A stretch of 64,000 nucleotides of DNA. Origin: Paramecium sonneborni (taxonomy: Eukaryota > Ciliophora > Oligohymenophorea > Peniculida > Parameciidae). Within the stretch, counting starts at the first letter, position 1. Every line of letters starts with the position of its first letter. The position numbers and the translations under genes are program-made. The stretch spans positions 290,279 through 354,278 of the forward strand of contig CAJJDN010000090.1 of the NCBI GenBank assembly GCA_905182985.1. Direction: 5' to 3'. Positions 38,209-49,931 of this stretch are shown here, piece after piece. The notes under the pieces were generated by a model. That model saw only the letters and a list, made by a program, of their open reading frames with translations. It was not told where the DNA came from and made no database searches.

Positions 38209-39080
38209 TCATCCACCAATCCATCTTAATTTTACTTATAATGTCATATTATCTTAAGTCATCTAAAGAAGTTCCAAAGATTGTAATAGTTTATTTCCTC
38301 CAAATGGAGTATTATTAATGTAGAGATCAACAGAAGCTACTTCTCTAAAAATATAAATCATTTTTACTTTGATATTCCTAGATATTGATAAACCGCATCC
38401 AATATCTCTCCTAAAGTATTGTTTGTATTTGTTATTGTTGAGAATTACCTTTTTATGCTACCATCCAATATCTCAAAGTTTACAGTCACTTACTTTCCAA
38501 CCCCCATTTATTATTGAGGACCATTTTATTAAATTTATACAGTATTTTTTAATTAATTTGATTGATATTATTGTCCGTATGGTTATTAATTACTCTAAAT
38601 TTTTTTATCAACTTAATTCTAAAGTTGTGGAGAATCATCAATAGAAGTTTATGGTTAATTCTAAGTTCTTGTACCAATTATCTACTACTCTCCTATCTAA
38701 ACAGGACTAATTTAAATATAATTATATACAATTATTATGGAACTCTTTAGTTATTTGGCTTTATTTCCAATAAAGTTTAATTCTTCATTCCTAATTGTTT
38801 TAGTGTTATATTTTAATTCACCTACAATATATTAACTTGCCCAAAGTAAATTTAGATTTGCCTAAATTAAAAATTAAATTACTATAGATTTTATTAAATT
38901 TGCTCTTAAATAAATTAAATTAACTCTCTAATTTGAAGACTATCATCTAGTGAGACTTAAGTTATTTAATTCTATAAATCCTTGATTTTTACATCACTAA
39001 GCTTTAAAAATAATAGTACATATTTTATTGCATGTATATCGATTAATTTTATAATTATTATTATTATTATTAGTATTATT

Positions 39081-39157
<77 letters not shown>

Positions 39158-39588
39158 TATTAATATTATTATTATCTTGATTATGTTTAATTAACAAGGT
39201 TCTAATTATTATAACCGGTCATTTGGTTTGCTATAAATTGATTATTTGGTTATTATCTATTAATCTATTAGCTTGAGTTTTGAAACTCATTGACTGCTTG
39301 CTATTACGGTGTGCCTTTTTTCAAAATAAATTTTGCTCTTCTTTAATTGTTTAACACATCTTTAAGAGTTTTATCTGATGGTTGAATAATTTAATTTGTT
39401 CCTCCTATTAAAATTTAGATTTAATTAATATTCACCCCACGGAATAATCTAAATTGTAATATATAACTTTACTCTTAATATTATTGCTGAATATACTCAA
39501 TGAGTTCCCGTATATTTACACTGTCATCCATTGTCAAGGTAGTTTTAAAATTAGAATCGAAGACTTCAACCTCCATTTCAATATCCAT
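38209..39588 (-). CDS. Triple ubiquitin-like-domain protein with polyQ linker, ending in Gly-Gly
   Basis: ATG at 39588, TGA at 38209-38211 followed by a second TGA; three 23-nt introns leave exactly 437 codons. UBL1 (residues about 1-85): VEVFDSNFKTTLTMDDSVN, IRELIEYIQQQ, TLKDVL. A Gln-rich linker with Tyr interruptions follows (39054-39170). UBL2: VKIKDLQNQITQVSLDDS, LQIRELIQFIQEQ, TLKQLGM. UBL1 and UBL2 are clearly related to each other. After a second Gln-rich linker, UBL3 reads VTVNFEILDGSIKRQ, TLGEILDAVYQYLGI and ends LQVKLRWIGG directly before the stop. Mature ubiquitin and its conjugated relatives also end in GG. Conjugation, or a shuttle role like UBQLN/RAD23, are both inference; I know no family with this order. 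Confidence 0.75.
39054..39180 (-). repeat. TAA repeat encoding a Gln/Tyr linker
   Basis: On the coding strand this is a run of TAA triplets with scattered TAT or TAC, read as Gln with Tyr. It lies between the first and second ubiquitin-like domains of the host gene. It is far shorter than the repeat at 22.7-23.4 kb. Confidence 0.85.
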
Positions 39589-40576
39589 TATTTTCTATTA
39601 AATATTTTTTTTAAAATAATGATTCTTATTATGAATTTAATTTGAAAATTTATACTAAAATTTTTTTAGTTTTATTAATCAAAAAGATTAAAAACATTCA
39701 TTATTTTTGATTACTCATTTTGCTTTACCTAATTTCAAATGTTCATTTAATTTAATCAAATCAAGAGTAATAAATATTTTCATCATTTTTAATAATTATT
39801 AAATAACAATCAGAATTTTATTATTGATGATTTTCGATATTTTATCATATAGTTATCTCAATATTTTTAAAAGCTGATTCAAAAATACTTACCTATGCCA
39901 TAATTTGGTTTTCAATTCAAATTATCACTAACTAAATTGATATGTAGATCTAATTTAAATAAATAAATCTTGATCATCCTTAGTTCTTTCTTCCTAAAAC
40001 TCTATTTATCTTAACTACATCTATTTTAAGCTTAATACTTTTATCAATTGTTATCCAATCAATAATATTTTAGTATACTATTTTCAACAGACTCAATTCT
40101 TATAATTCAAACAAATCTATGATAGTCAAAAATTCAAAAGTGTTCAATGTGATCAAAATATAGCTAATTTCATATAAACAATCCCCATAAATTATATTTC
40201 TACTATTTTTATTTATTCTGTTATTAAATTATTGTCAACTTCTATAATATAGTTATTGCTCATTATCTAAATATTGTCCAAAAGAGCTAGTCTAATAAAT
40301 ATATATTTACTTTTTCAAATGAATCGAATTCATATTATGAATTAATTTATATTGTATTTAATATCATAAATAATCTAAAATTTGAGAAATATTATATTAT
40401 AATTTATTTATCATATATATTTGGTACAACCATATAACATAAAATAAATTACTGTATGTAGTATTTAGGAGAAGTTATATATTAAATTATAAAAGAAATA
40501 TTTTTATGTTTTATTCTACATAATCGTGATTCTAAGTATATAAAAACATAAATCTAAAATTCAATAATAATAATTA
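39589..40576. other. Intergenic region with a possible F-box-like fragment
   Basis: On the minus strand between 40263 and 39925 a frame reads SYILITLNTFEFLTIIDLFE followed by LQELSLLKIVYQNIIDW, loosely F-box-like, and could end IRSTYQFSQ after a 22-nt intron. The start cannot be joined cleanly. The remainder holds no supportable gene. It contains the promoters of two divergent genes. Confidence 0.3.
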
Positions 40577-42672
40577 ATGAATATAAAGATTGTATACAAC
40601 TTAAAGACTCATAAGATTTCCCCAAAGTATTAGACATTAGCTGAAATAAAAGCTGCTATATCGAGTATTTACTAAAACGAACTAAAGGATGGATTTACTT
40701 TATACGTAACTTTAGATTAAAGTAAAATTTTTAAATTCATTATTAGCCCAAAACCCTTATTAAATTTAGGATGAATAGTATTTTTAAAGAATAAAGGACT
40801 TATATGTTTATTTAGGATGGTAATCTATCAAGTTTGTTGTTAAAGATCTAAATAATCCTGAATTGACAACAGATGATATTAATATACTTAATTAAAGTGT
40901 AGTTGCAAAGTCAAACTTATAATTGAATTAATTTGACGATATTTTATAAAAGAAAGAAATAGTTTAATCATAACAACAGAAATAAGAGATCAAGAACAAC
41001 ATTAATGATTAACCTTAATAAAGTAATGCTGTTGATGGATTAACAAAAGAGTAATTAATTTTAAATTAAATTAAGAATTATGTAACAAATTAATAAGCTT
41101 TCATTACAAGATATCGATTGTAATAATGAAGAATTCAAAAAATTTGTTATTGAACAAGTAGATGAACGATTAGTGTTTCATGGAATTATTTAAAATAATA
41201 ACAATAAGAAACAGTAAATTTAGTAAGAGCAACCTAAAACCCCTGTTTATAAAATGCAAGTCTTATATAAATAGAACAATTAAATTCATATGGAGTTTGG
41301 AAAACCTTATAAATGGGAAATACATTTAAAAAATGATGGAAATGTTACTTGGAAAAGAGGAATGGTAAAATTAATTAGTATAGCTGGAAATTTTAAAGAT
41401 CTTAAGATAGATGTATATTAAATAAATAAATAATTTTAGTTATAAAATGATGTCAAACCTTAAGAAACTGGATTATTTTCTTGCATATTCCAACCAATAA
41501 ACCAGTAAATCAATAATATTAATAATGAATTCAGAGTAATTATTTTTATACATTAATTTAGTTANGTAGTATTTAGGAGAAGTTATATATTAAATTATAA
41601 AAGAAATATTTTTATGTTTTATTCTACATAATCGTGATTCTAAGTATATAAAAACATAAATCTAAAATTCAATAATAATAATTAATGAATATAAAGATTG
41701 TATACAACTTAAAGACTCATAAGATTTCCCCAAAGTATTAGACATTAGCTGAAATAAAAGCTGCTATATCGAGTATTTACTAAAACGAACTAAAGGATGG
41801 ATTTACTTTATACGTAACTTTAGATTAAAGTAAAATTTTTAAATTCATTATTAGCCCAAAACCCTTATTAAATTTAGGATGAATAGTATTTTTAAAGAAT
41901 AAAGGACTTATATGTTTATTTAGGATGGTAATCTATCAAGTTTGTTGTTAAAGATCTAAATAATCCTGAATTGACAACAGATGATATTAATATACTTAAT
42001 TAAAGTGTAGTTGCAAAGTCAAACTTATAATTGAATTAATTTGACGATATTTTATAAAAGAAAGAAATAGTTTAATCATAACAACAGAAATAAGAGATCA
42101 AGAACAACATTAATGATTAACCTTAATAAAGTAATGCTGTTGATGGATTAACAAAAGAGTAATTAATTTTAAATTAAATTAAGAATTATGTAACAAATTA
42201 ATAAGCTTTCATTACAAGATATCGATTGTAATAATGAAGAATTCAAAAAATTTGTTATTGAACAAGTAGATGAACGATTAGTGTTTCATGGAATTATTTA
42301 AAATAATAACAATAAGAAACAGTAAATTTAGTAAGAGCAACCTAAAACCCCTGTTTATAAAATGCAAGTCTTATATAAATAGAACAATTAAATTCATATG
42401 GAGTTTGGAAAACCTTATAAATGGGAAATACATTTAAAAAATGATGGAAATGTTACTTGGAAAAGAGGAATGGTAAAATTAATTAGTATAGCTGGAAATT
42501 TTAAAGATCTTAAGATAGATGTATATTAAATAAATAAATAATTTTAGTTATAAAATGATGTCAAACCTTAAGAAACTGGATTATTTTCTTGCATATTCCA
42601 ACCAATAAACCAGTAAATCAATAATATTAATAATGAATTCAGAGTAATTATTTTTATACATTAATTTAGTTA
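40458..42672. repeat. Direct duplication of 1107 bp around one N (assembly artefact)
   Basis: Bases 40458-41564 recur at 41566-42672 with a constant offset of 1108 around the single N at 41565. The pattern is the same as at 31966-34092, so it is read as overlapping contig ends joined without merging. It duplicates the promoter and most of the NBR1-like gene. Confidence 0.92.
40577..41564 (+). pseudogene. Duplicate 5' part of the NBR1-like gene (artefactual copy)
   Basis: This copy has the same ATG, introns and PB1 and FW coding sequence as the complete gene at 41685, but is cut off at the N within the third intron. It should not be counted as a separate locus. Confidence 0.85.
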
Positions 42673-42970
42673 GCACATATTGAAAATAACAAACCAGAAT
42701 TTTTTGGTTAAAAAGTGTGCTTTTGTTTATTTGTGAAAAACTAAGATGTAAAAAATTAAAGATAATCAACAATTACTTAAAAAGATGCTTAATTTAATAG
42801 TAAAAAATAAAAATAAATTAGCAACAATAAATGATGAGAAATTATAGAAGATTTAAAAACTATCAGAATTGACGAGAATTAGTTATTCTGAATCATAAGC
42901 CTTTGTAGAATAGAATTTAAACTTATCCCTTTAAGATTTGGCAAATAAATATTTCAACTAAAAAAATTGA
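41685..42970 (+). CDS. NBR1-like selective-autophagy receptor (PB1-FW-UBA)
   Basis: ATG 41685 to TGA 42968-42970; introns of 25, 16, 26 and 22 nt leave exactly 399 codons. PB1 domain (residues 1-95): MNIKIVYNLKTHKISPKYQ, the OPCA-like end RIKDLYVYLGW. A Gln-rich linker follows. The FW (four-tryptophan/NBR1) domain reads FGKPYKWEIHLKNDGNVTW, KRGMVKLISIAG, GLFSCIFQP and HIENNKPEFFGQKV. The last 50 residues resemble UBA: LQKIQKLSELTRISYSESQ, AFVEQNLNLSLQDLANKY. NBR1 proteins link ubiquitinated cargo to autophagosomes. The ZZ zinc finger of animal and plant NBR1 is absent, and I see no clear Atg8-binding motif. Identification is by domain order; each domain is divergent. Confidence 0.8.
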
Positions 42971-43775
42971 TTTAAAATTTTACATGAAAAATATTAATTA
43001 ATTTTTTTTTATATTAGTCATATTAATGATTTAGTTTTAAAAAAATAGTCTATAGTTTAGGAAGCTATAAAAAATTTAATAAAACAAAGAGGATAAAATA
43101 TCTAAATAATCATATGAAATTGGGAAGTTTAGTGATATATATTTAAAAAGAATCATATTAAATTTAACATTAAAAGGATAACTATTATTGAAAATTTTTA
43201 AAAAATGTCAAATTAATCTGAAGGATTGAAATAAAATATTAATAATATAGATCCTGCTTTTTTGTTTATAATGAGGATAAGAAACAATTAGAATAATTAT
43301 CAATAATTATATGCAATATACAAAAATGAGTCTTAGGTGAGTAGAACTTTTTTTGGAAAGAAGCTCAAATTTTATTGTCATAGAACAAATTTATGTTTAA
43401 ATAGTGTAGTAATTGATTTCTATATATTAATAATGACTTCTCATATAATCAATAAGTTAAAAGCAATATCAAGATTTTGTTTTAAGGGGAAGATAGCTCA
43501 AATTGTAAATGAATTTAAAGAATAAATAAAGTAAAAGATTTATAATGATAAAAAATAAGCCATTGTCTGCGAAAATTAAGATAAAAAAAGTTAAATGATT
43601 AATTTATTTTTTCATGATAAATATTTGTATAATAAAAATGAAAGTGCTTCAACTCATAGTTGGTTTAAGATAAATTAAATATTATATGTAATAACAAAAA
43701 AAATTATGTGATTAAAATAAACTGAAAATTGATATAATGTTATAAAAAAAATATGATATGAAGTTTTGAAAAGTA
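42971..43775. other. Unresolved region with coding-like fragments
   Basis: Plus-strand pieces read protein-like, for example MSNQSEGLKQNINNIDPAF from ATG 43206 (closed by TGA at 43338 unless a 24-nt intron is removed) and, in another frame near 43430-43530, SHIINKLKAISRFCF and IAQIVNEFKEQIKQK. I could not build one consistent model and recognise no family. Confidence 0.25.
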
Positions 43776-44177
43776 TCAAATATGGTATAAAAAAAAGGAT
43801 TCATTTTAATCTAATCGTTCTTCCCATCTCGAAATTGAATTTTTAGTTCGGTTATACAATTCATCATTTTATTTTGTCTTTTTTCCAGTAATTAAATGAG
43901 ATTATTCATTTGTAATTAATTTCCTACTTAATGGTGATTTATTTGAAGTTGTTTTGTTAAAACTAAGATTAAGTTTAATAGCTTGAATTCTTAATGGAGT
44001 AGAACATTAAAATGGAACTTTTCTTTTTTTTTTATCTGTTTTATATTTTTGGATGTAAGAGTTGAAAAAAGATATTTATTCATCTAATCGAGATATGTCT
44101 TTAAAAAGGGATTCTGATTTTACAATTGGGAGTGGACTGTAGTTTAGTAGTTTTTTTTATGATCGATTAGTAATCAT
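43776..44177 (-). CDS. Small basic hypothetical protein
   Basis: ATG at 44177 (MITNRSQKKLLNYSPLPIV), TGA at 43776-43778; 133 residues, no intron, length a multiple of three. It is rich in Lys, Ser and Asn, with short Pro motifs (NYSPLPIVKS, KVPFQCSTPLRI, SNKSPLSRK) and a C-terminal helix RTKNSISRWEERLDQNE. No domain, signal peptide or membrane segment is seen. The look is that of a small ciliary or cytoskeletal adaptor, which is impression only. Confidence 0.5.
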
Positions 44178-44392
44178 ATATAAATTAATTTATTTTAAAA
44201 ATTATTGAATAATAATAATGCAATTTATAAAATAACAATAAGAATGATTCTACTAATTAAGAAAGAATCTCTTTTTTGATTGATTACAATAAAATTAATT
44301 GAATTGTAATAATTAGAAGATATTAAATAGAATGAAAATGGTTAATATATTTGATTTTTATCAATAATTAATTATCAAAAATAAGTTAATTT

Positions 44393-45015
44393 ATGTCAAC
44401 GAAGAGACAAAACTAAAAAGAGAAGTAAAAGATTATGCCAACAATTTAAGAGCATAATAATTGTACAATTATTTAAATTGATAGTGGTAGCTGATATTCC
44501 TAAAACACTTTCTAGTGAAGGTACTTTACAAAGTCATTTTAGTTGGAGATAATTAGAAACAATAATAAAATGATTTCATGAAGGATTCAAATTAGAATTA
44601 TATATTAGAAGTAATAAATCATAAATATTGGAAGAAAGACCTTAATTGTGAGTAAATTGAACAATTTGTATAAATTAGAAACAACAACATTATAGATAAT
44701 AATTATTCATCAAAATTTATTGATTTTACTCATTAACAAGATTGTAAAAAGATATAAAAGTAGAATGTCTAAACTAAACAAATTAATGAATATTAATAAT
44801 TGCAAGAGATTTAGAATCCAAATTAATTAGAAAGGAAAACATCTTAAAAGTAATCTAAAGAGAGCAAGTCTTAAAATTAATTAAATGAGGAAATTAAAAA
44901 TTTTGAAGAAAGAATTGTGAAATATACATCTGAAGTTAATCAAGAAATAAAAATGATTCCTAAGCTTTCAGAGGAATGGAAGAAGAAGTTCACCTTCATA
45001 AAAAAAAAGAAATGA
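44393..45015 (+). CDS. Hypothetical protein with C-terminal helix
   Basis: ATG 44393 (MSTKRQNQKEKQKIMPTIQ) to TGA 45013-45015; one 29-nt intron leaves exactly 198 codons. A basic start is followed by a short strand-rich stretch (VKVLYKVILVGDNQ), then an Asn/Gln-rich middle and a helical end (EEIKNFEERIVKYTSEVN, LSEEWKKKFTFIKKKK). Not recognised. It is divergent from the small basic gene and convergent with the next gene. Confidence 0.5.
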
Positions 45016-45102
45016 ATTCAATATAAGTGAATAGATTATAAAATTCACACTCCCTCTAAAATTCTATAAAAGCATTTGTAAAATTATTATGAAAAACATC
45101 AG

Positions 45103-46065
45103 TCAATTATTAAACTTATTTTGAATAGGATTTATATTCTTTTTTTTGATAAAAGAACTTTGACTCTATGATCTTGATTCATTTTAGAGTTTAAGAATTT
45201 TTTAATACAAAGTAATTCTTTCTTAAGCTTTTCTTGTAATTTCATAGTTTTTAACACAACTTTCATTTTTGAATTCTTGGATTAATTTAGTATTAGAAAA
45301 ATCATCTTATTATCTGCCTCTTTTAATTTTTGAAGTTTCAGTTGTAGCAGTAGTAATAGGAATTAATTTTAGTATAGAGTTCTTTTGAGTAGATGTTTTG
45401 ATTTCATTTTGAGTAAGAGGAGGCATATAACTATTATCAAGTGAGTTTTGTGCAATATTTTCTAATTTGTTAAGAATATATTAATCAATAGGTTTAATAG
45501 AACAATTATGAGTGGGTAAAATAGTTTATTCATTGATGGATATAGATTTAGGTTTTGGATGATAATTGATGACATTAATTGAATCATCATGGAATGATTA
45601 AGCAATAGATTTAATGAGAATTGATTTTACAATGTCTCGATATTTCATTTTTAATTTTTTCTTATTAATAGGTTATTTATCAAATAATTGAGATTTATCT
45701 TATTCTTATTCATAGCTAGCAAATTAACTAATATCTCTTTTTGATAATTCTAATTGTAATTGTTATTCTTTTTTAACAATATTAAGAGAAGGATAAGAGT
45801 CTTTTTTAGATTCATTTTATGGTTAATGAATAACAAATTAGGCAAATTTAAGAGGTTTATTGAAATTAAGTCTTTAATTTAAGATTCTGTTATGGAGTTC
45901 TTGTGAAACTTTTCTTAGTTCTCCATCTCTTTATAGAAGGGATGATCGTTCGTGAATAATTTTTTATTTTAAGATATTCATTTTGAGAGATTCTTCATTA
46001 AGTAGTTCAGGTTTAAATGATTTGGATTGATCAATAGGAGACAATTTATTGTATTTGTTTTTCAT
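45103..46065 (-). CDS. Hypothetical protein, 320 residues
   Basis: ATG at 46065 (MKNKYNKLSPIDQSKSFKP), TGA at 45103-45105; 321 codons with no intron. The N-terminal third is helical (RDGELRKVSQELHNRILNQ). The middle is Lys/Gln-rich (KKLKMKYRDIVKSILIKSIA), followed by Ser/Thr/Pro-rich linker. No known motif is visible; the composition suggests a disordered scaffold. It starts 51 bp from the divergent EF-hand gene. Confidence 0.55.
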
Positions 46066-46116
46066 GAAATAGACAATAAATAAAATATAATAAATAGTAA
46101 AAAAGATAACTGAAAG

Positions 46117-49100
46117 ATGGCTACAGCATTAGTATCTGCAGGATAATCAATAAGTAAAATGTTTTCATTAATAGATATAGTTGGAACTTATGTACAATAA
46201 GATATAGAGACAAGATTACAATAAGAAGTGTATAAAAAGTAAATAAGAGTAAGAGAATTCTTTACGGATTTTGATCGCCTAAGAAAAGGTTGGGTAACAG
46301 AAGATAAGGTATTAATGATGCATTATGAAAAGTTTCGTTCAGCATTGTCAATGATAAATTTTCATTTCACTCGTGATGAAATTGAAGAAATCATCAGAAG
46401 ATATAAACTAAATGATGGTTTAGTTTAATATACAACATTTTGTAATAAGCTTGAAGAATAATTCTTGAATAATGAAGCTAAGGCATAAGTTTTTCAAGCT
46501 CCATAAGTATGAAATTATATATTGAAATTATAGATTTTCAATAAAGAAGAGGAAGAAACTGTAATGAGATTAATGTTAGCAATTAAGAGAAAAATAGCAA
46601 CAAAAAGAATATTTTTAAAATAACCATTCTAAGATTTTGATAGAACTGCTTGTTCACATATAACGATAGATCAATTTTCTAGAGTTTTGAATTAATTAGG
46701 CTTATTACCAAAAGATCAATATTTATAATTACTTATTAGATAATATATTGATAATGGAAATCCTAAAGAAGTTAATTATGTTAAATTCTGTGATGATGTA
46801 GATAATGTATAAGAAATGTTAAGTGGAGTAATCACTGGAATCAAACATAATCCAAAAGAAGTAATGATTTTTAAGTATCTAGGTTCATCCTGATGATGAC
46901 TTTATAGAAGATAAAGAAGGATTGGATTTAATATCTACTTTGTTTACATCTAAAAAATTAACTGATAATATTAATACTTTAGAATAAGTATTAAAAAAGA
47001 TTTAAGGAGATGTTGTCATGAAGAGAATCAGAATTAGAGAATTTTACAAAGATTTTGATCCTTTAAGAAAGGGATTAATTACTGAATCTCAAGTAATTTT
47101 GTATTATTAATTATAGTTTGCTAGAATATTACATTTACAAAATATTCCTGTTACTGAAAAAGAAATATCTATACTATTAAATCATTATAAAATAGACAAG
47201 ATTCCTAATGGATAAGTAGATTATAATCAATTTTGTGAAGATGTTGATAAGATCTTTACAATTAAAGGAATCGATAAATCACCTTAAGCTTAAGTTCCAC
47301 AAATTGATGATACTACTACTCTCCCAGCTAGAAGAAGATATCTTTAAATGACTGAACAAGAAGCTATTTAATTAGATGAATTATTAATGAAATACAAATA
47401 AGCAATTCAAAACAAAAGAGTTCTTTTAAAACCTGTCTTTGAAGATTTTGATAAAACCAAACAGGGTTATATAACAACCAATCAATTCTTAAGAATACTT
47501 AATTAATTTAATCTGTTTCCTGATCCTGTTTCATTGAACTTATTATTAAAGAGATTTGTCGATAAAGCAAATTTGAATGAAGTGAATTACTATGATTTCT
47601 GTAGAATAGTTGATTAATCAGATGAAGGTGTAGCTATAAGTAAATCTCATGCTGATGCATTTAAAAATTATGTTAAATCAGATAATGTTAGTTAAGCATT
47701 TATTAGAAATGATCAACCAAATGATTTTGAAGATCTTATGGCTAAATTAAGAAGAATTATTAAAGAATAAAGACAAAGAATAGCTGAATTTTTGAGAGAT
47801 TTTGATAAATTGAGAAGTGGAACAATAACAGTGACTTAATTAAGAAAAGGATTAAGTATGGCTAAAATTTTATTGTCTGATGCAGAATTTCAATTAATTC
47901 TATAAAACTTTGGATGCAAAGATAAAGCTAACTTTGTATATTGGAAAGATTTTACTGATTAGGTTGATTAAGTATTCACAACTAAGAATTTAGAGAAAGT
48001 AAGTCCATCAGAAGAAGTACCTATGATGTCAACGTAATATAATTATGGTAGAGTATCAATTACAGAAAGAGATAGATAAGTAGCTGAAGTTGTCTAAAAG
48101 AAATTTTAATATTTTTGTAAAGCTACTAGATTGGATATTAAATAATTTTTTTAGGATTGGGATAAATTGGGTAGAAATAAAGTATCACCCAAATAATTTA
48201 GACAAACTTTGGCTACTGTAAATTTCATTTTAACTGATGAAGAATTCTAAGCTGTTGTTAAGATTTATGCTGCTGAAGATGATGGAGATATTAGATATGT
48301 TCAATTTATAAATGATACTCAACCTCCATTAGAAATACAAACAGAATCTGGAGCGTCTTAAGCTTATGTTGGTGTAAAACCTAAAGAGAAAGAAAAAGTA
48401 TATAAATTATCTAATTATTATTTAGCTTTAACCATCTGTATTACTAGAATAAATTAAAGTTGCTGTTAAAATTAAAAGATTAAGATTAGGAGATTATTTT
48501 AAAGATTTCGATCCTTTAAGAAAAGGCTTAATGCCTACTAATAAATTTAGAGGAGTGTTGAGTTAAATGAAGATAGATTTAGATTAAGAAAGTCTAGATT
48601 TATTAGAAACTATGTATGTAGTACCTGAAGATCCAATCAGAGTTAATTATGCAAAATTTATTGAAGATGTTGAAATTGTATTTACTAAATCAGTAATTAT
48701 TAATATTTACTATTAAAATATAGGGATTAGATAAAGATCCATTAATGAAACCTCCTGTTCATGTTATTCCAACTTTCTTAGATCCAAGAGATGCTTTAAC
48801 TACAGAAGAAGAAGAAGCTTTACATGCTATTATGTTAAGATTAGGAGAAGTTGTTAAAAAACATAGAATTCTACTTAAACCTCACTTTCAAGATAAAGTA
48901 TTAAATTAGATATTATGTATAGGATAAAACTAAATCAGGGAAAATTACTTTTACTAGATTCAGATCTATAATGGATTTTCATAAATTACCGTTAACTGAT
49001 GATTAATTTAGAGTTATTTGCAAAAGGTTTTGTTAAATTGATATTATTTATTAGATTTGCTTACTAGGGGATTGAATTTAATTATGTAGAGTTTGATGAA

Positions 49101-49133
49101 ATATTAAAGAAATACGAGAATTTTAATCAATGA
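46117..49133 (+). CDS. Protein with eight tandem EF-hand-pair modules, CFAP115-like
   Basis: ATG 46117 (MATALVSAGQSISKMFS) to TGA 49131-49133, with several 22-28 nt introns. The protein, about 930 residues, is a tandem array of about eight modules of 100 residues. Each has a start like RIREFYKDFDPLRKGLIT or RVLLKPVFEDFDKTKQGYIT, a helix FRxxL, and an end like VNYVKFCDDVD. These are EF-hand pairs, but most loops lack the full set of acidic Ca2+ ligands (DFDRLRKGWVT has only two), so Ca2+ binding is doubtful in most. From memory, ciliate CFAP115, a protein inside doublet microtubules, is an enlarged EF-hand array; EFCAB6-type proteins are an alternative. The fold is sure, the orthology is inference. 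Confidence 0.75.
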
Positions 49134-49170
49134 ATTATAAACACAAAAATCATATCTATTAATAAATTCT

Positions 49171-49870
49171 ATGTAAATTTTTAAGAATTCTAAATTTTTC
49201 TTTTGTGCACTAAAAGCCCATACTTTACCAACATTTAATATGGTTATAGTGATCTAAAACCAGTTTTGAGTGCAACACTTCTTGAATTTCATCATTCCAA
49301 ATACCATTAATCTTTAATGAATAATCTTAATGCTGCTTAAGAATAATTGGAAGATGCTTTGATAAAAAATGATGTTTATAGAATTGCCAATCTTTAAGGT
49401 TTTATTAAATTCAAATTGGGAGGTTATTTAAATCATAGTTTGTTTTGGGAAAACTTGTAAAAATATTAAACTTATAACGAAGAACTTCAATTAAAAATGG
49501 GGGTGGATAATTACCTGATGTAAATAGTGCTCTCGTATAAGAAATCAATAAAAATTGGGGAAATATTGAAAATTTCAAGACCTTCTTCAATACTAGAACA
49601 GCAGTGGATGGGGATTCTTAGGAATTGATCAATAATCAAAAAAATTAAGATATTTAGAACTTCGCAATTGAGAAATTCCATAAAATTATGGTCTTACACC
49701 AATCTTAAGTAATTAATTAAAAATAGATATATCATTAAGCAATTGATATATGGGGATATGCTTATTGGTAGGATATAAGGATGCGAGACCTAATTTCTTA
49801 GCAAATTTTTGGAAAATCGTTAATTGGAAAGATGTAGAAAACAAGATATAATCAAGCTTTAAAATGATCA
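49171..49870 (+). pseudogene. Fe/Mn superoxide dismutase pseudogene
   Basis: The family is clear: KAHTLPTF, then SATLLEFHHSKYHQSLMNNLN, LGGYLNHSLFWENLQ, LPDVNSALVQEINKNWG, ENFKTFFNTRTA, SGWGFLGID, IDIWGYAYW, ARPNFLANFWKIVNW. These blocks lie in different frames. Frame changes occur near 49237, 49500 (five G where six are needed), 49602 and 49760, with in-frame TGA codons near 49670 and 49742. None is removed by a plausible intron. The WEHAY metal-ligand motif has become WGYAY, so a metal-binding His is lost. The N-terminus (MQIFKNSKFFF) could have been a mitochondrial presequence. Read as a decaying paralogue. Confidence 0.85.
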
Positions 49871-49931
49871 GAACAATTTATAAATTTGCATTTTTATAAT
49901 ATTTATTATTTTTTCTAAATTAATATTCTTT

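Noticed and set aside
38997..39197. Poly-Asn reading of the trinucleotide repeat
   Set aside because: The frame fixed by the three ubiquitin-like domains reads the triplets as TAA, so Gln.
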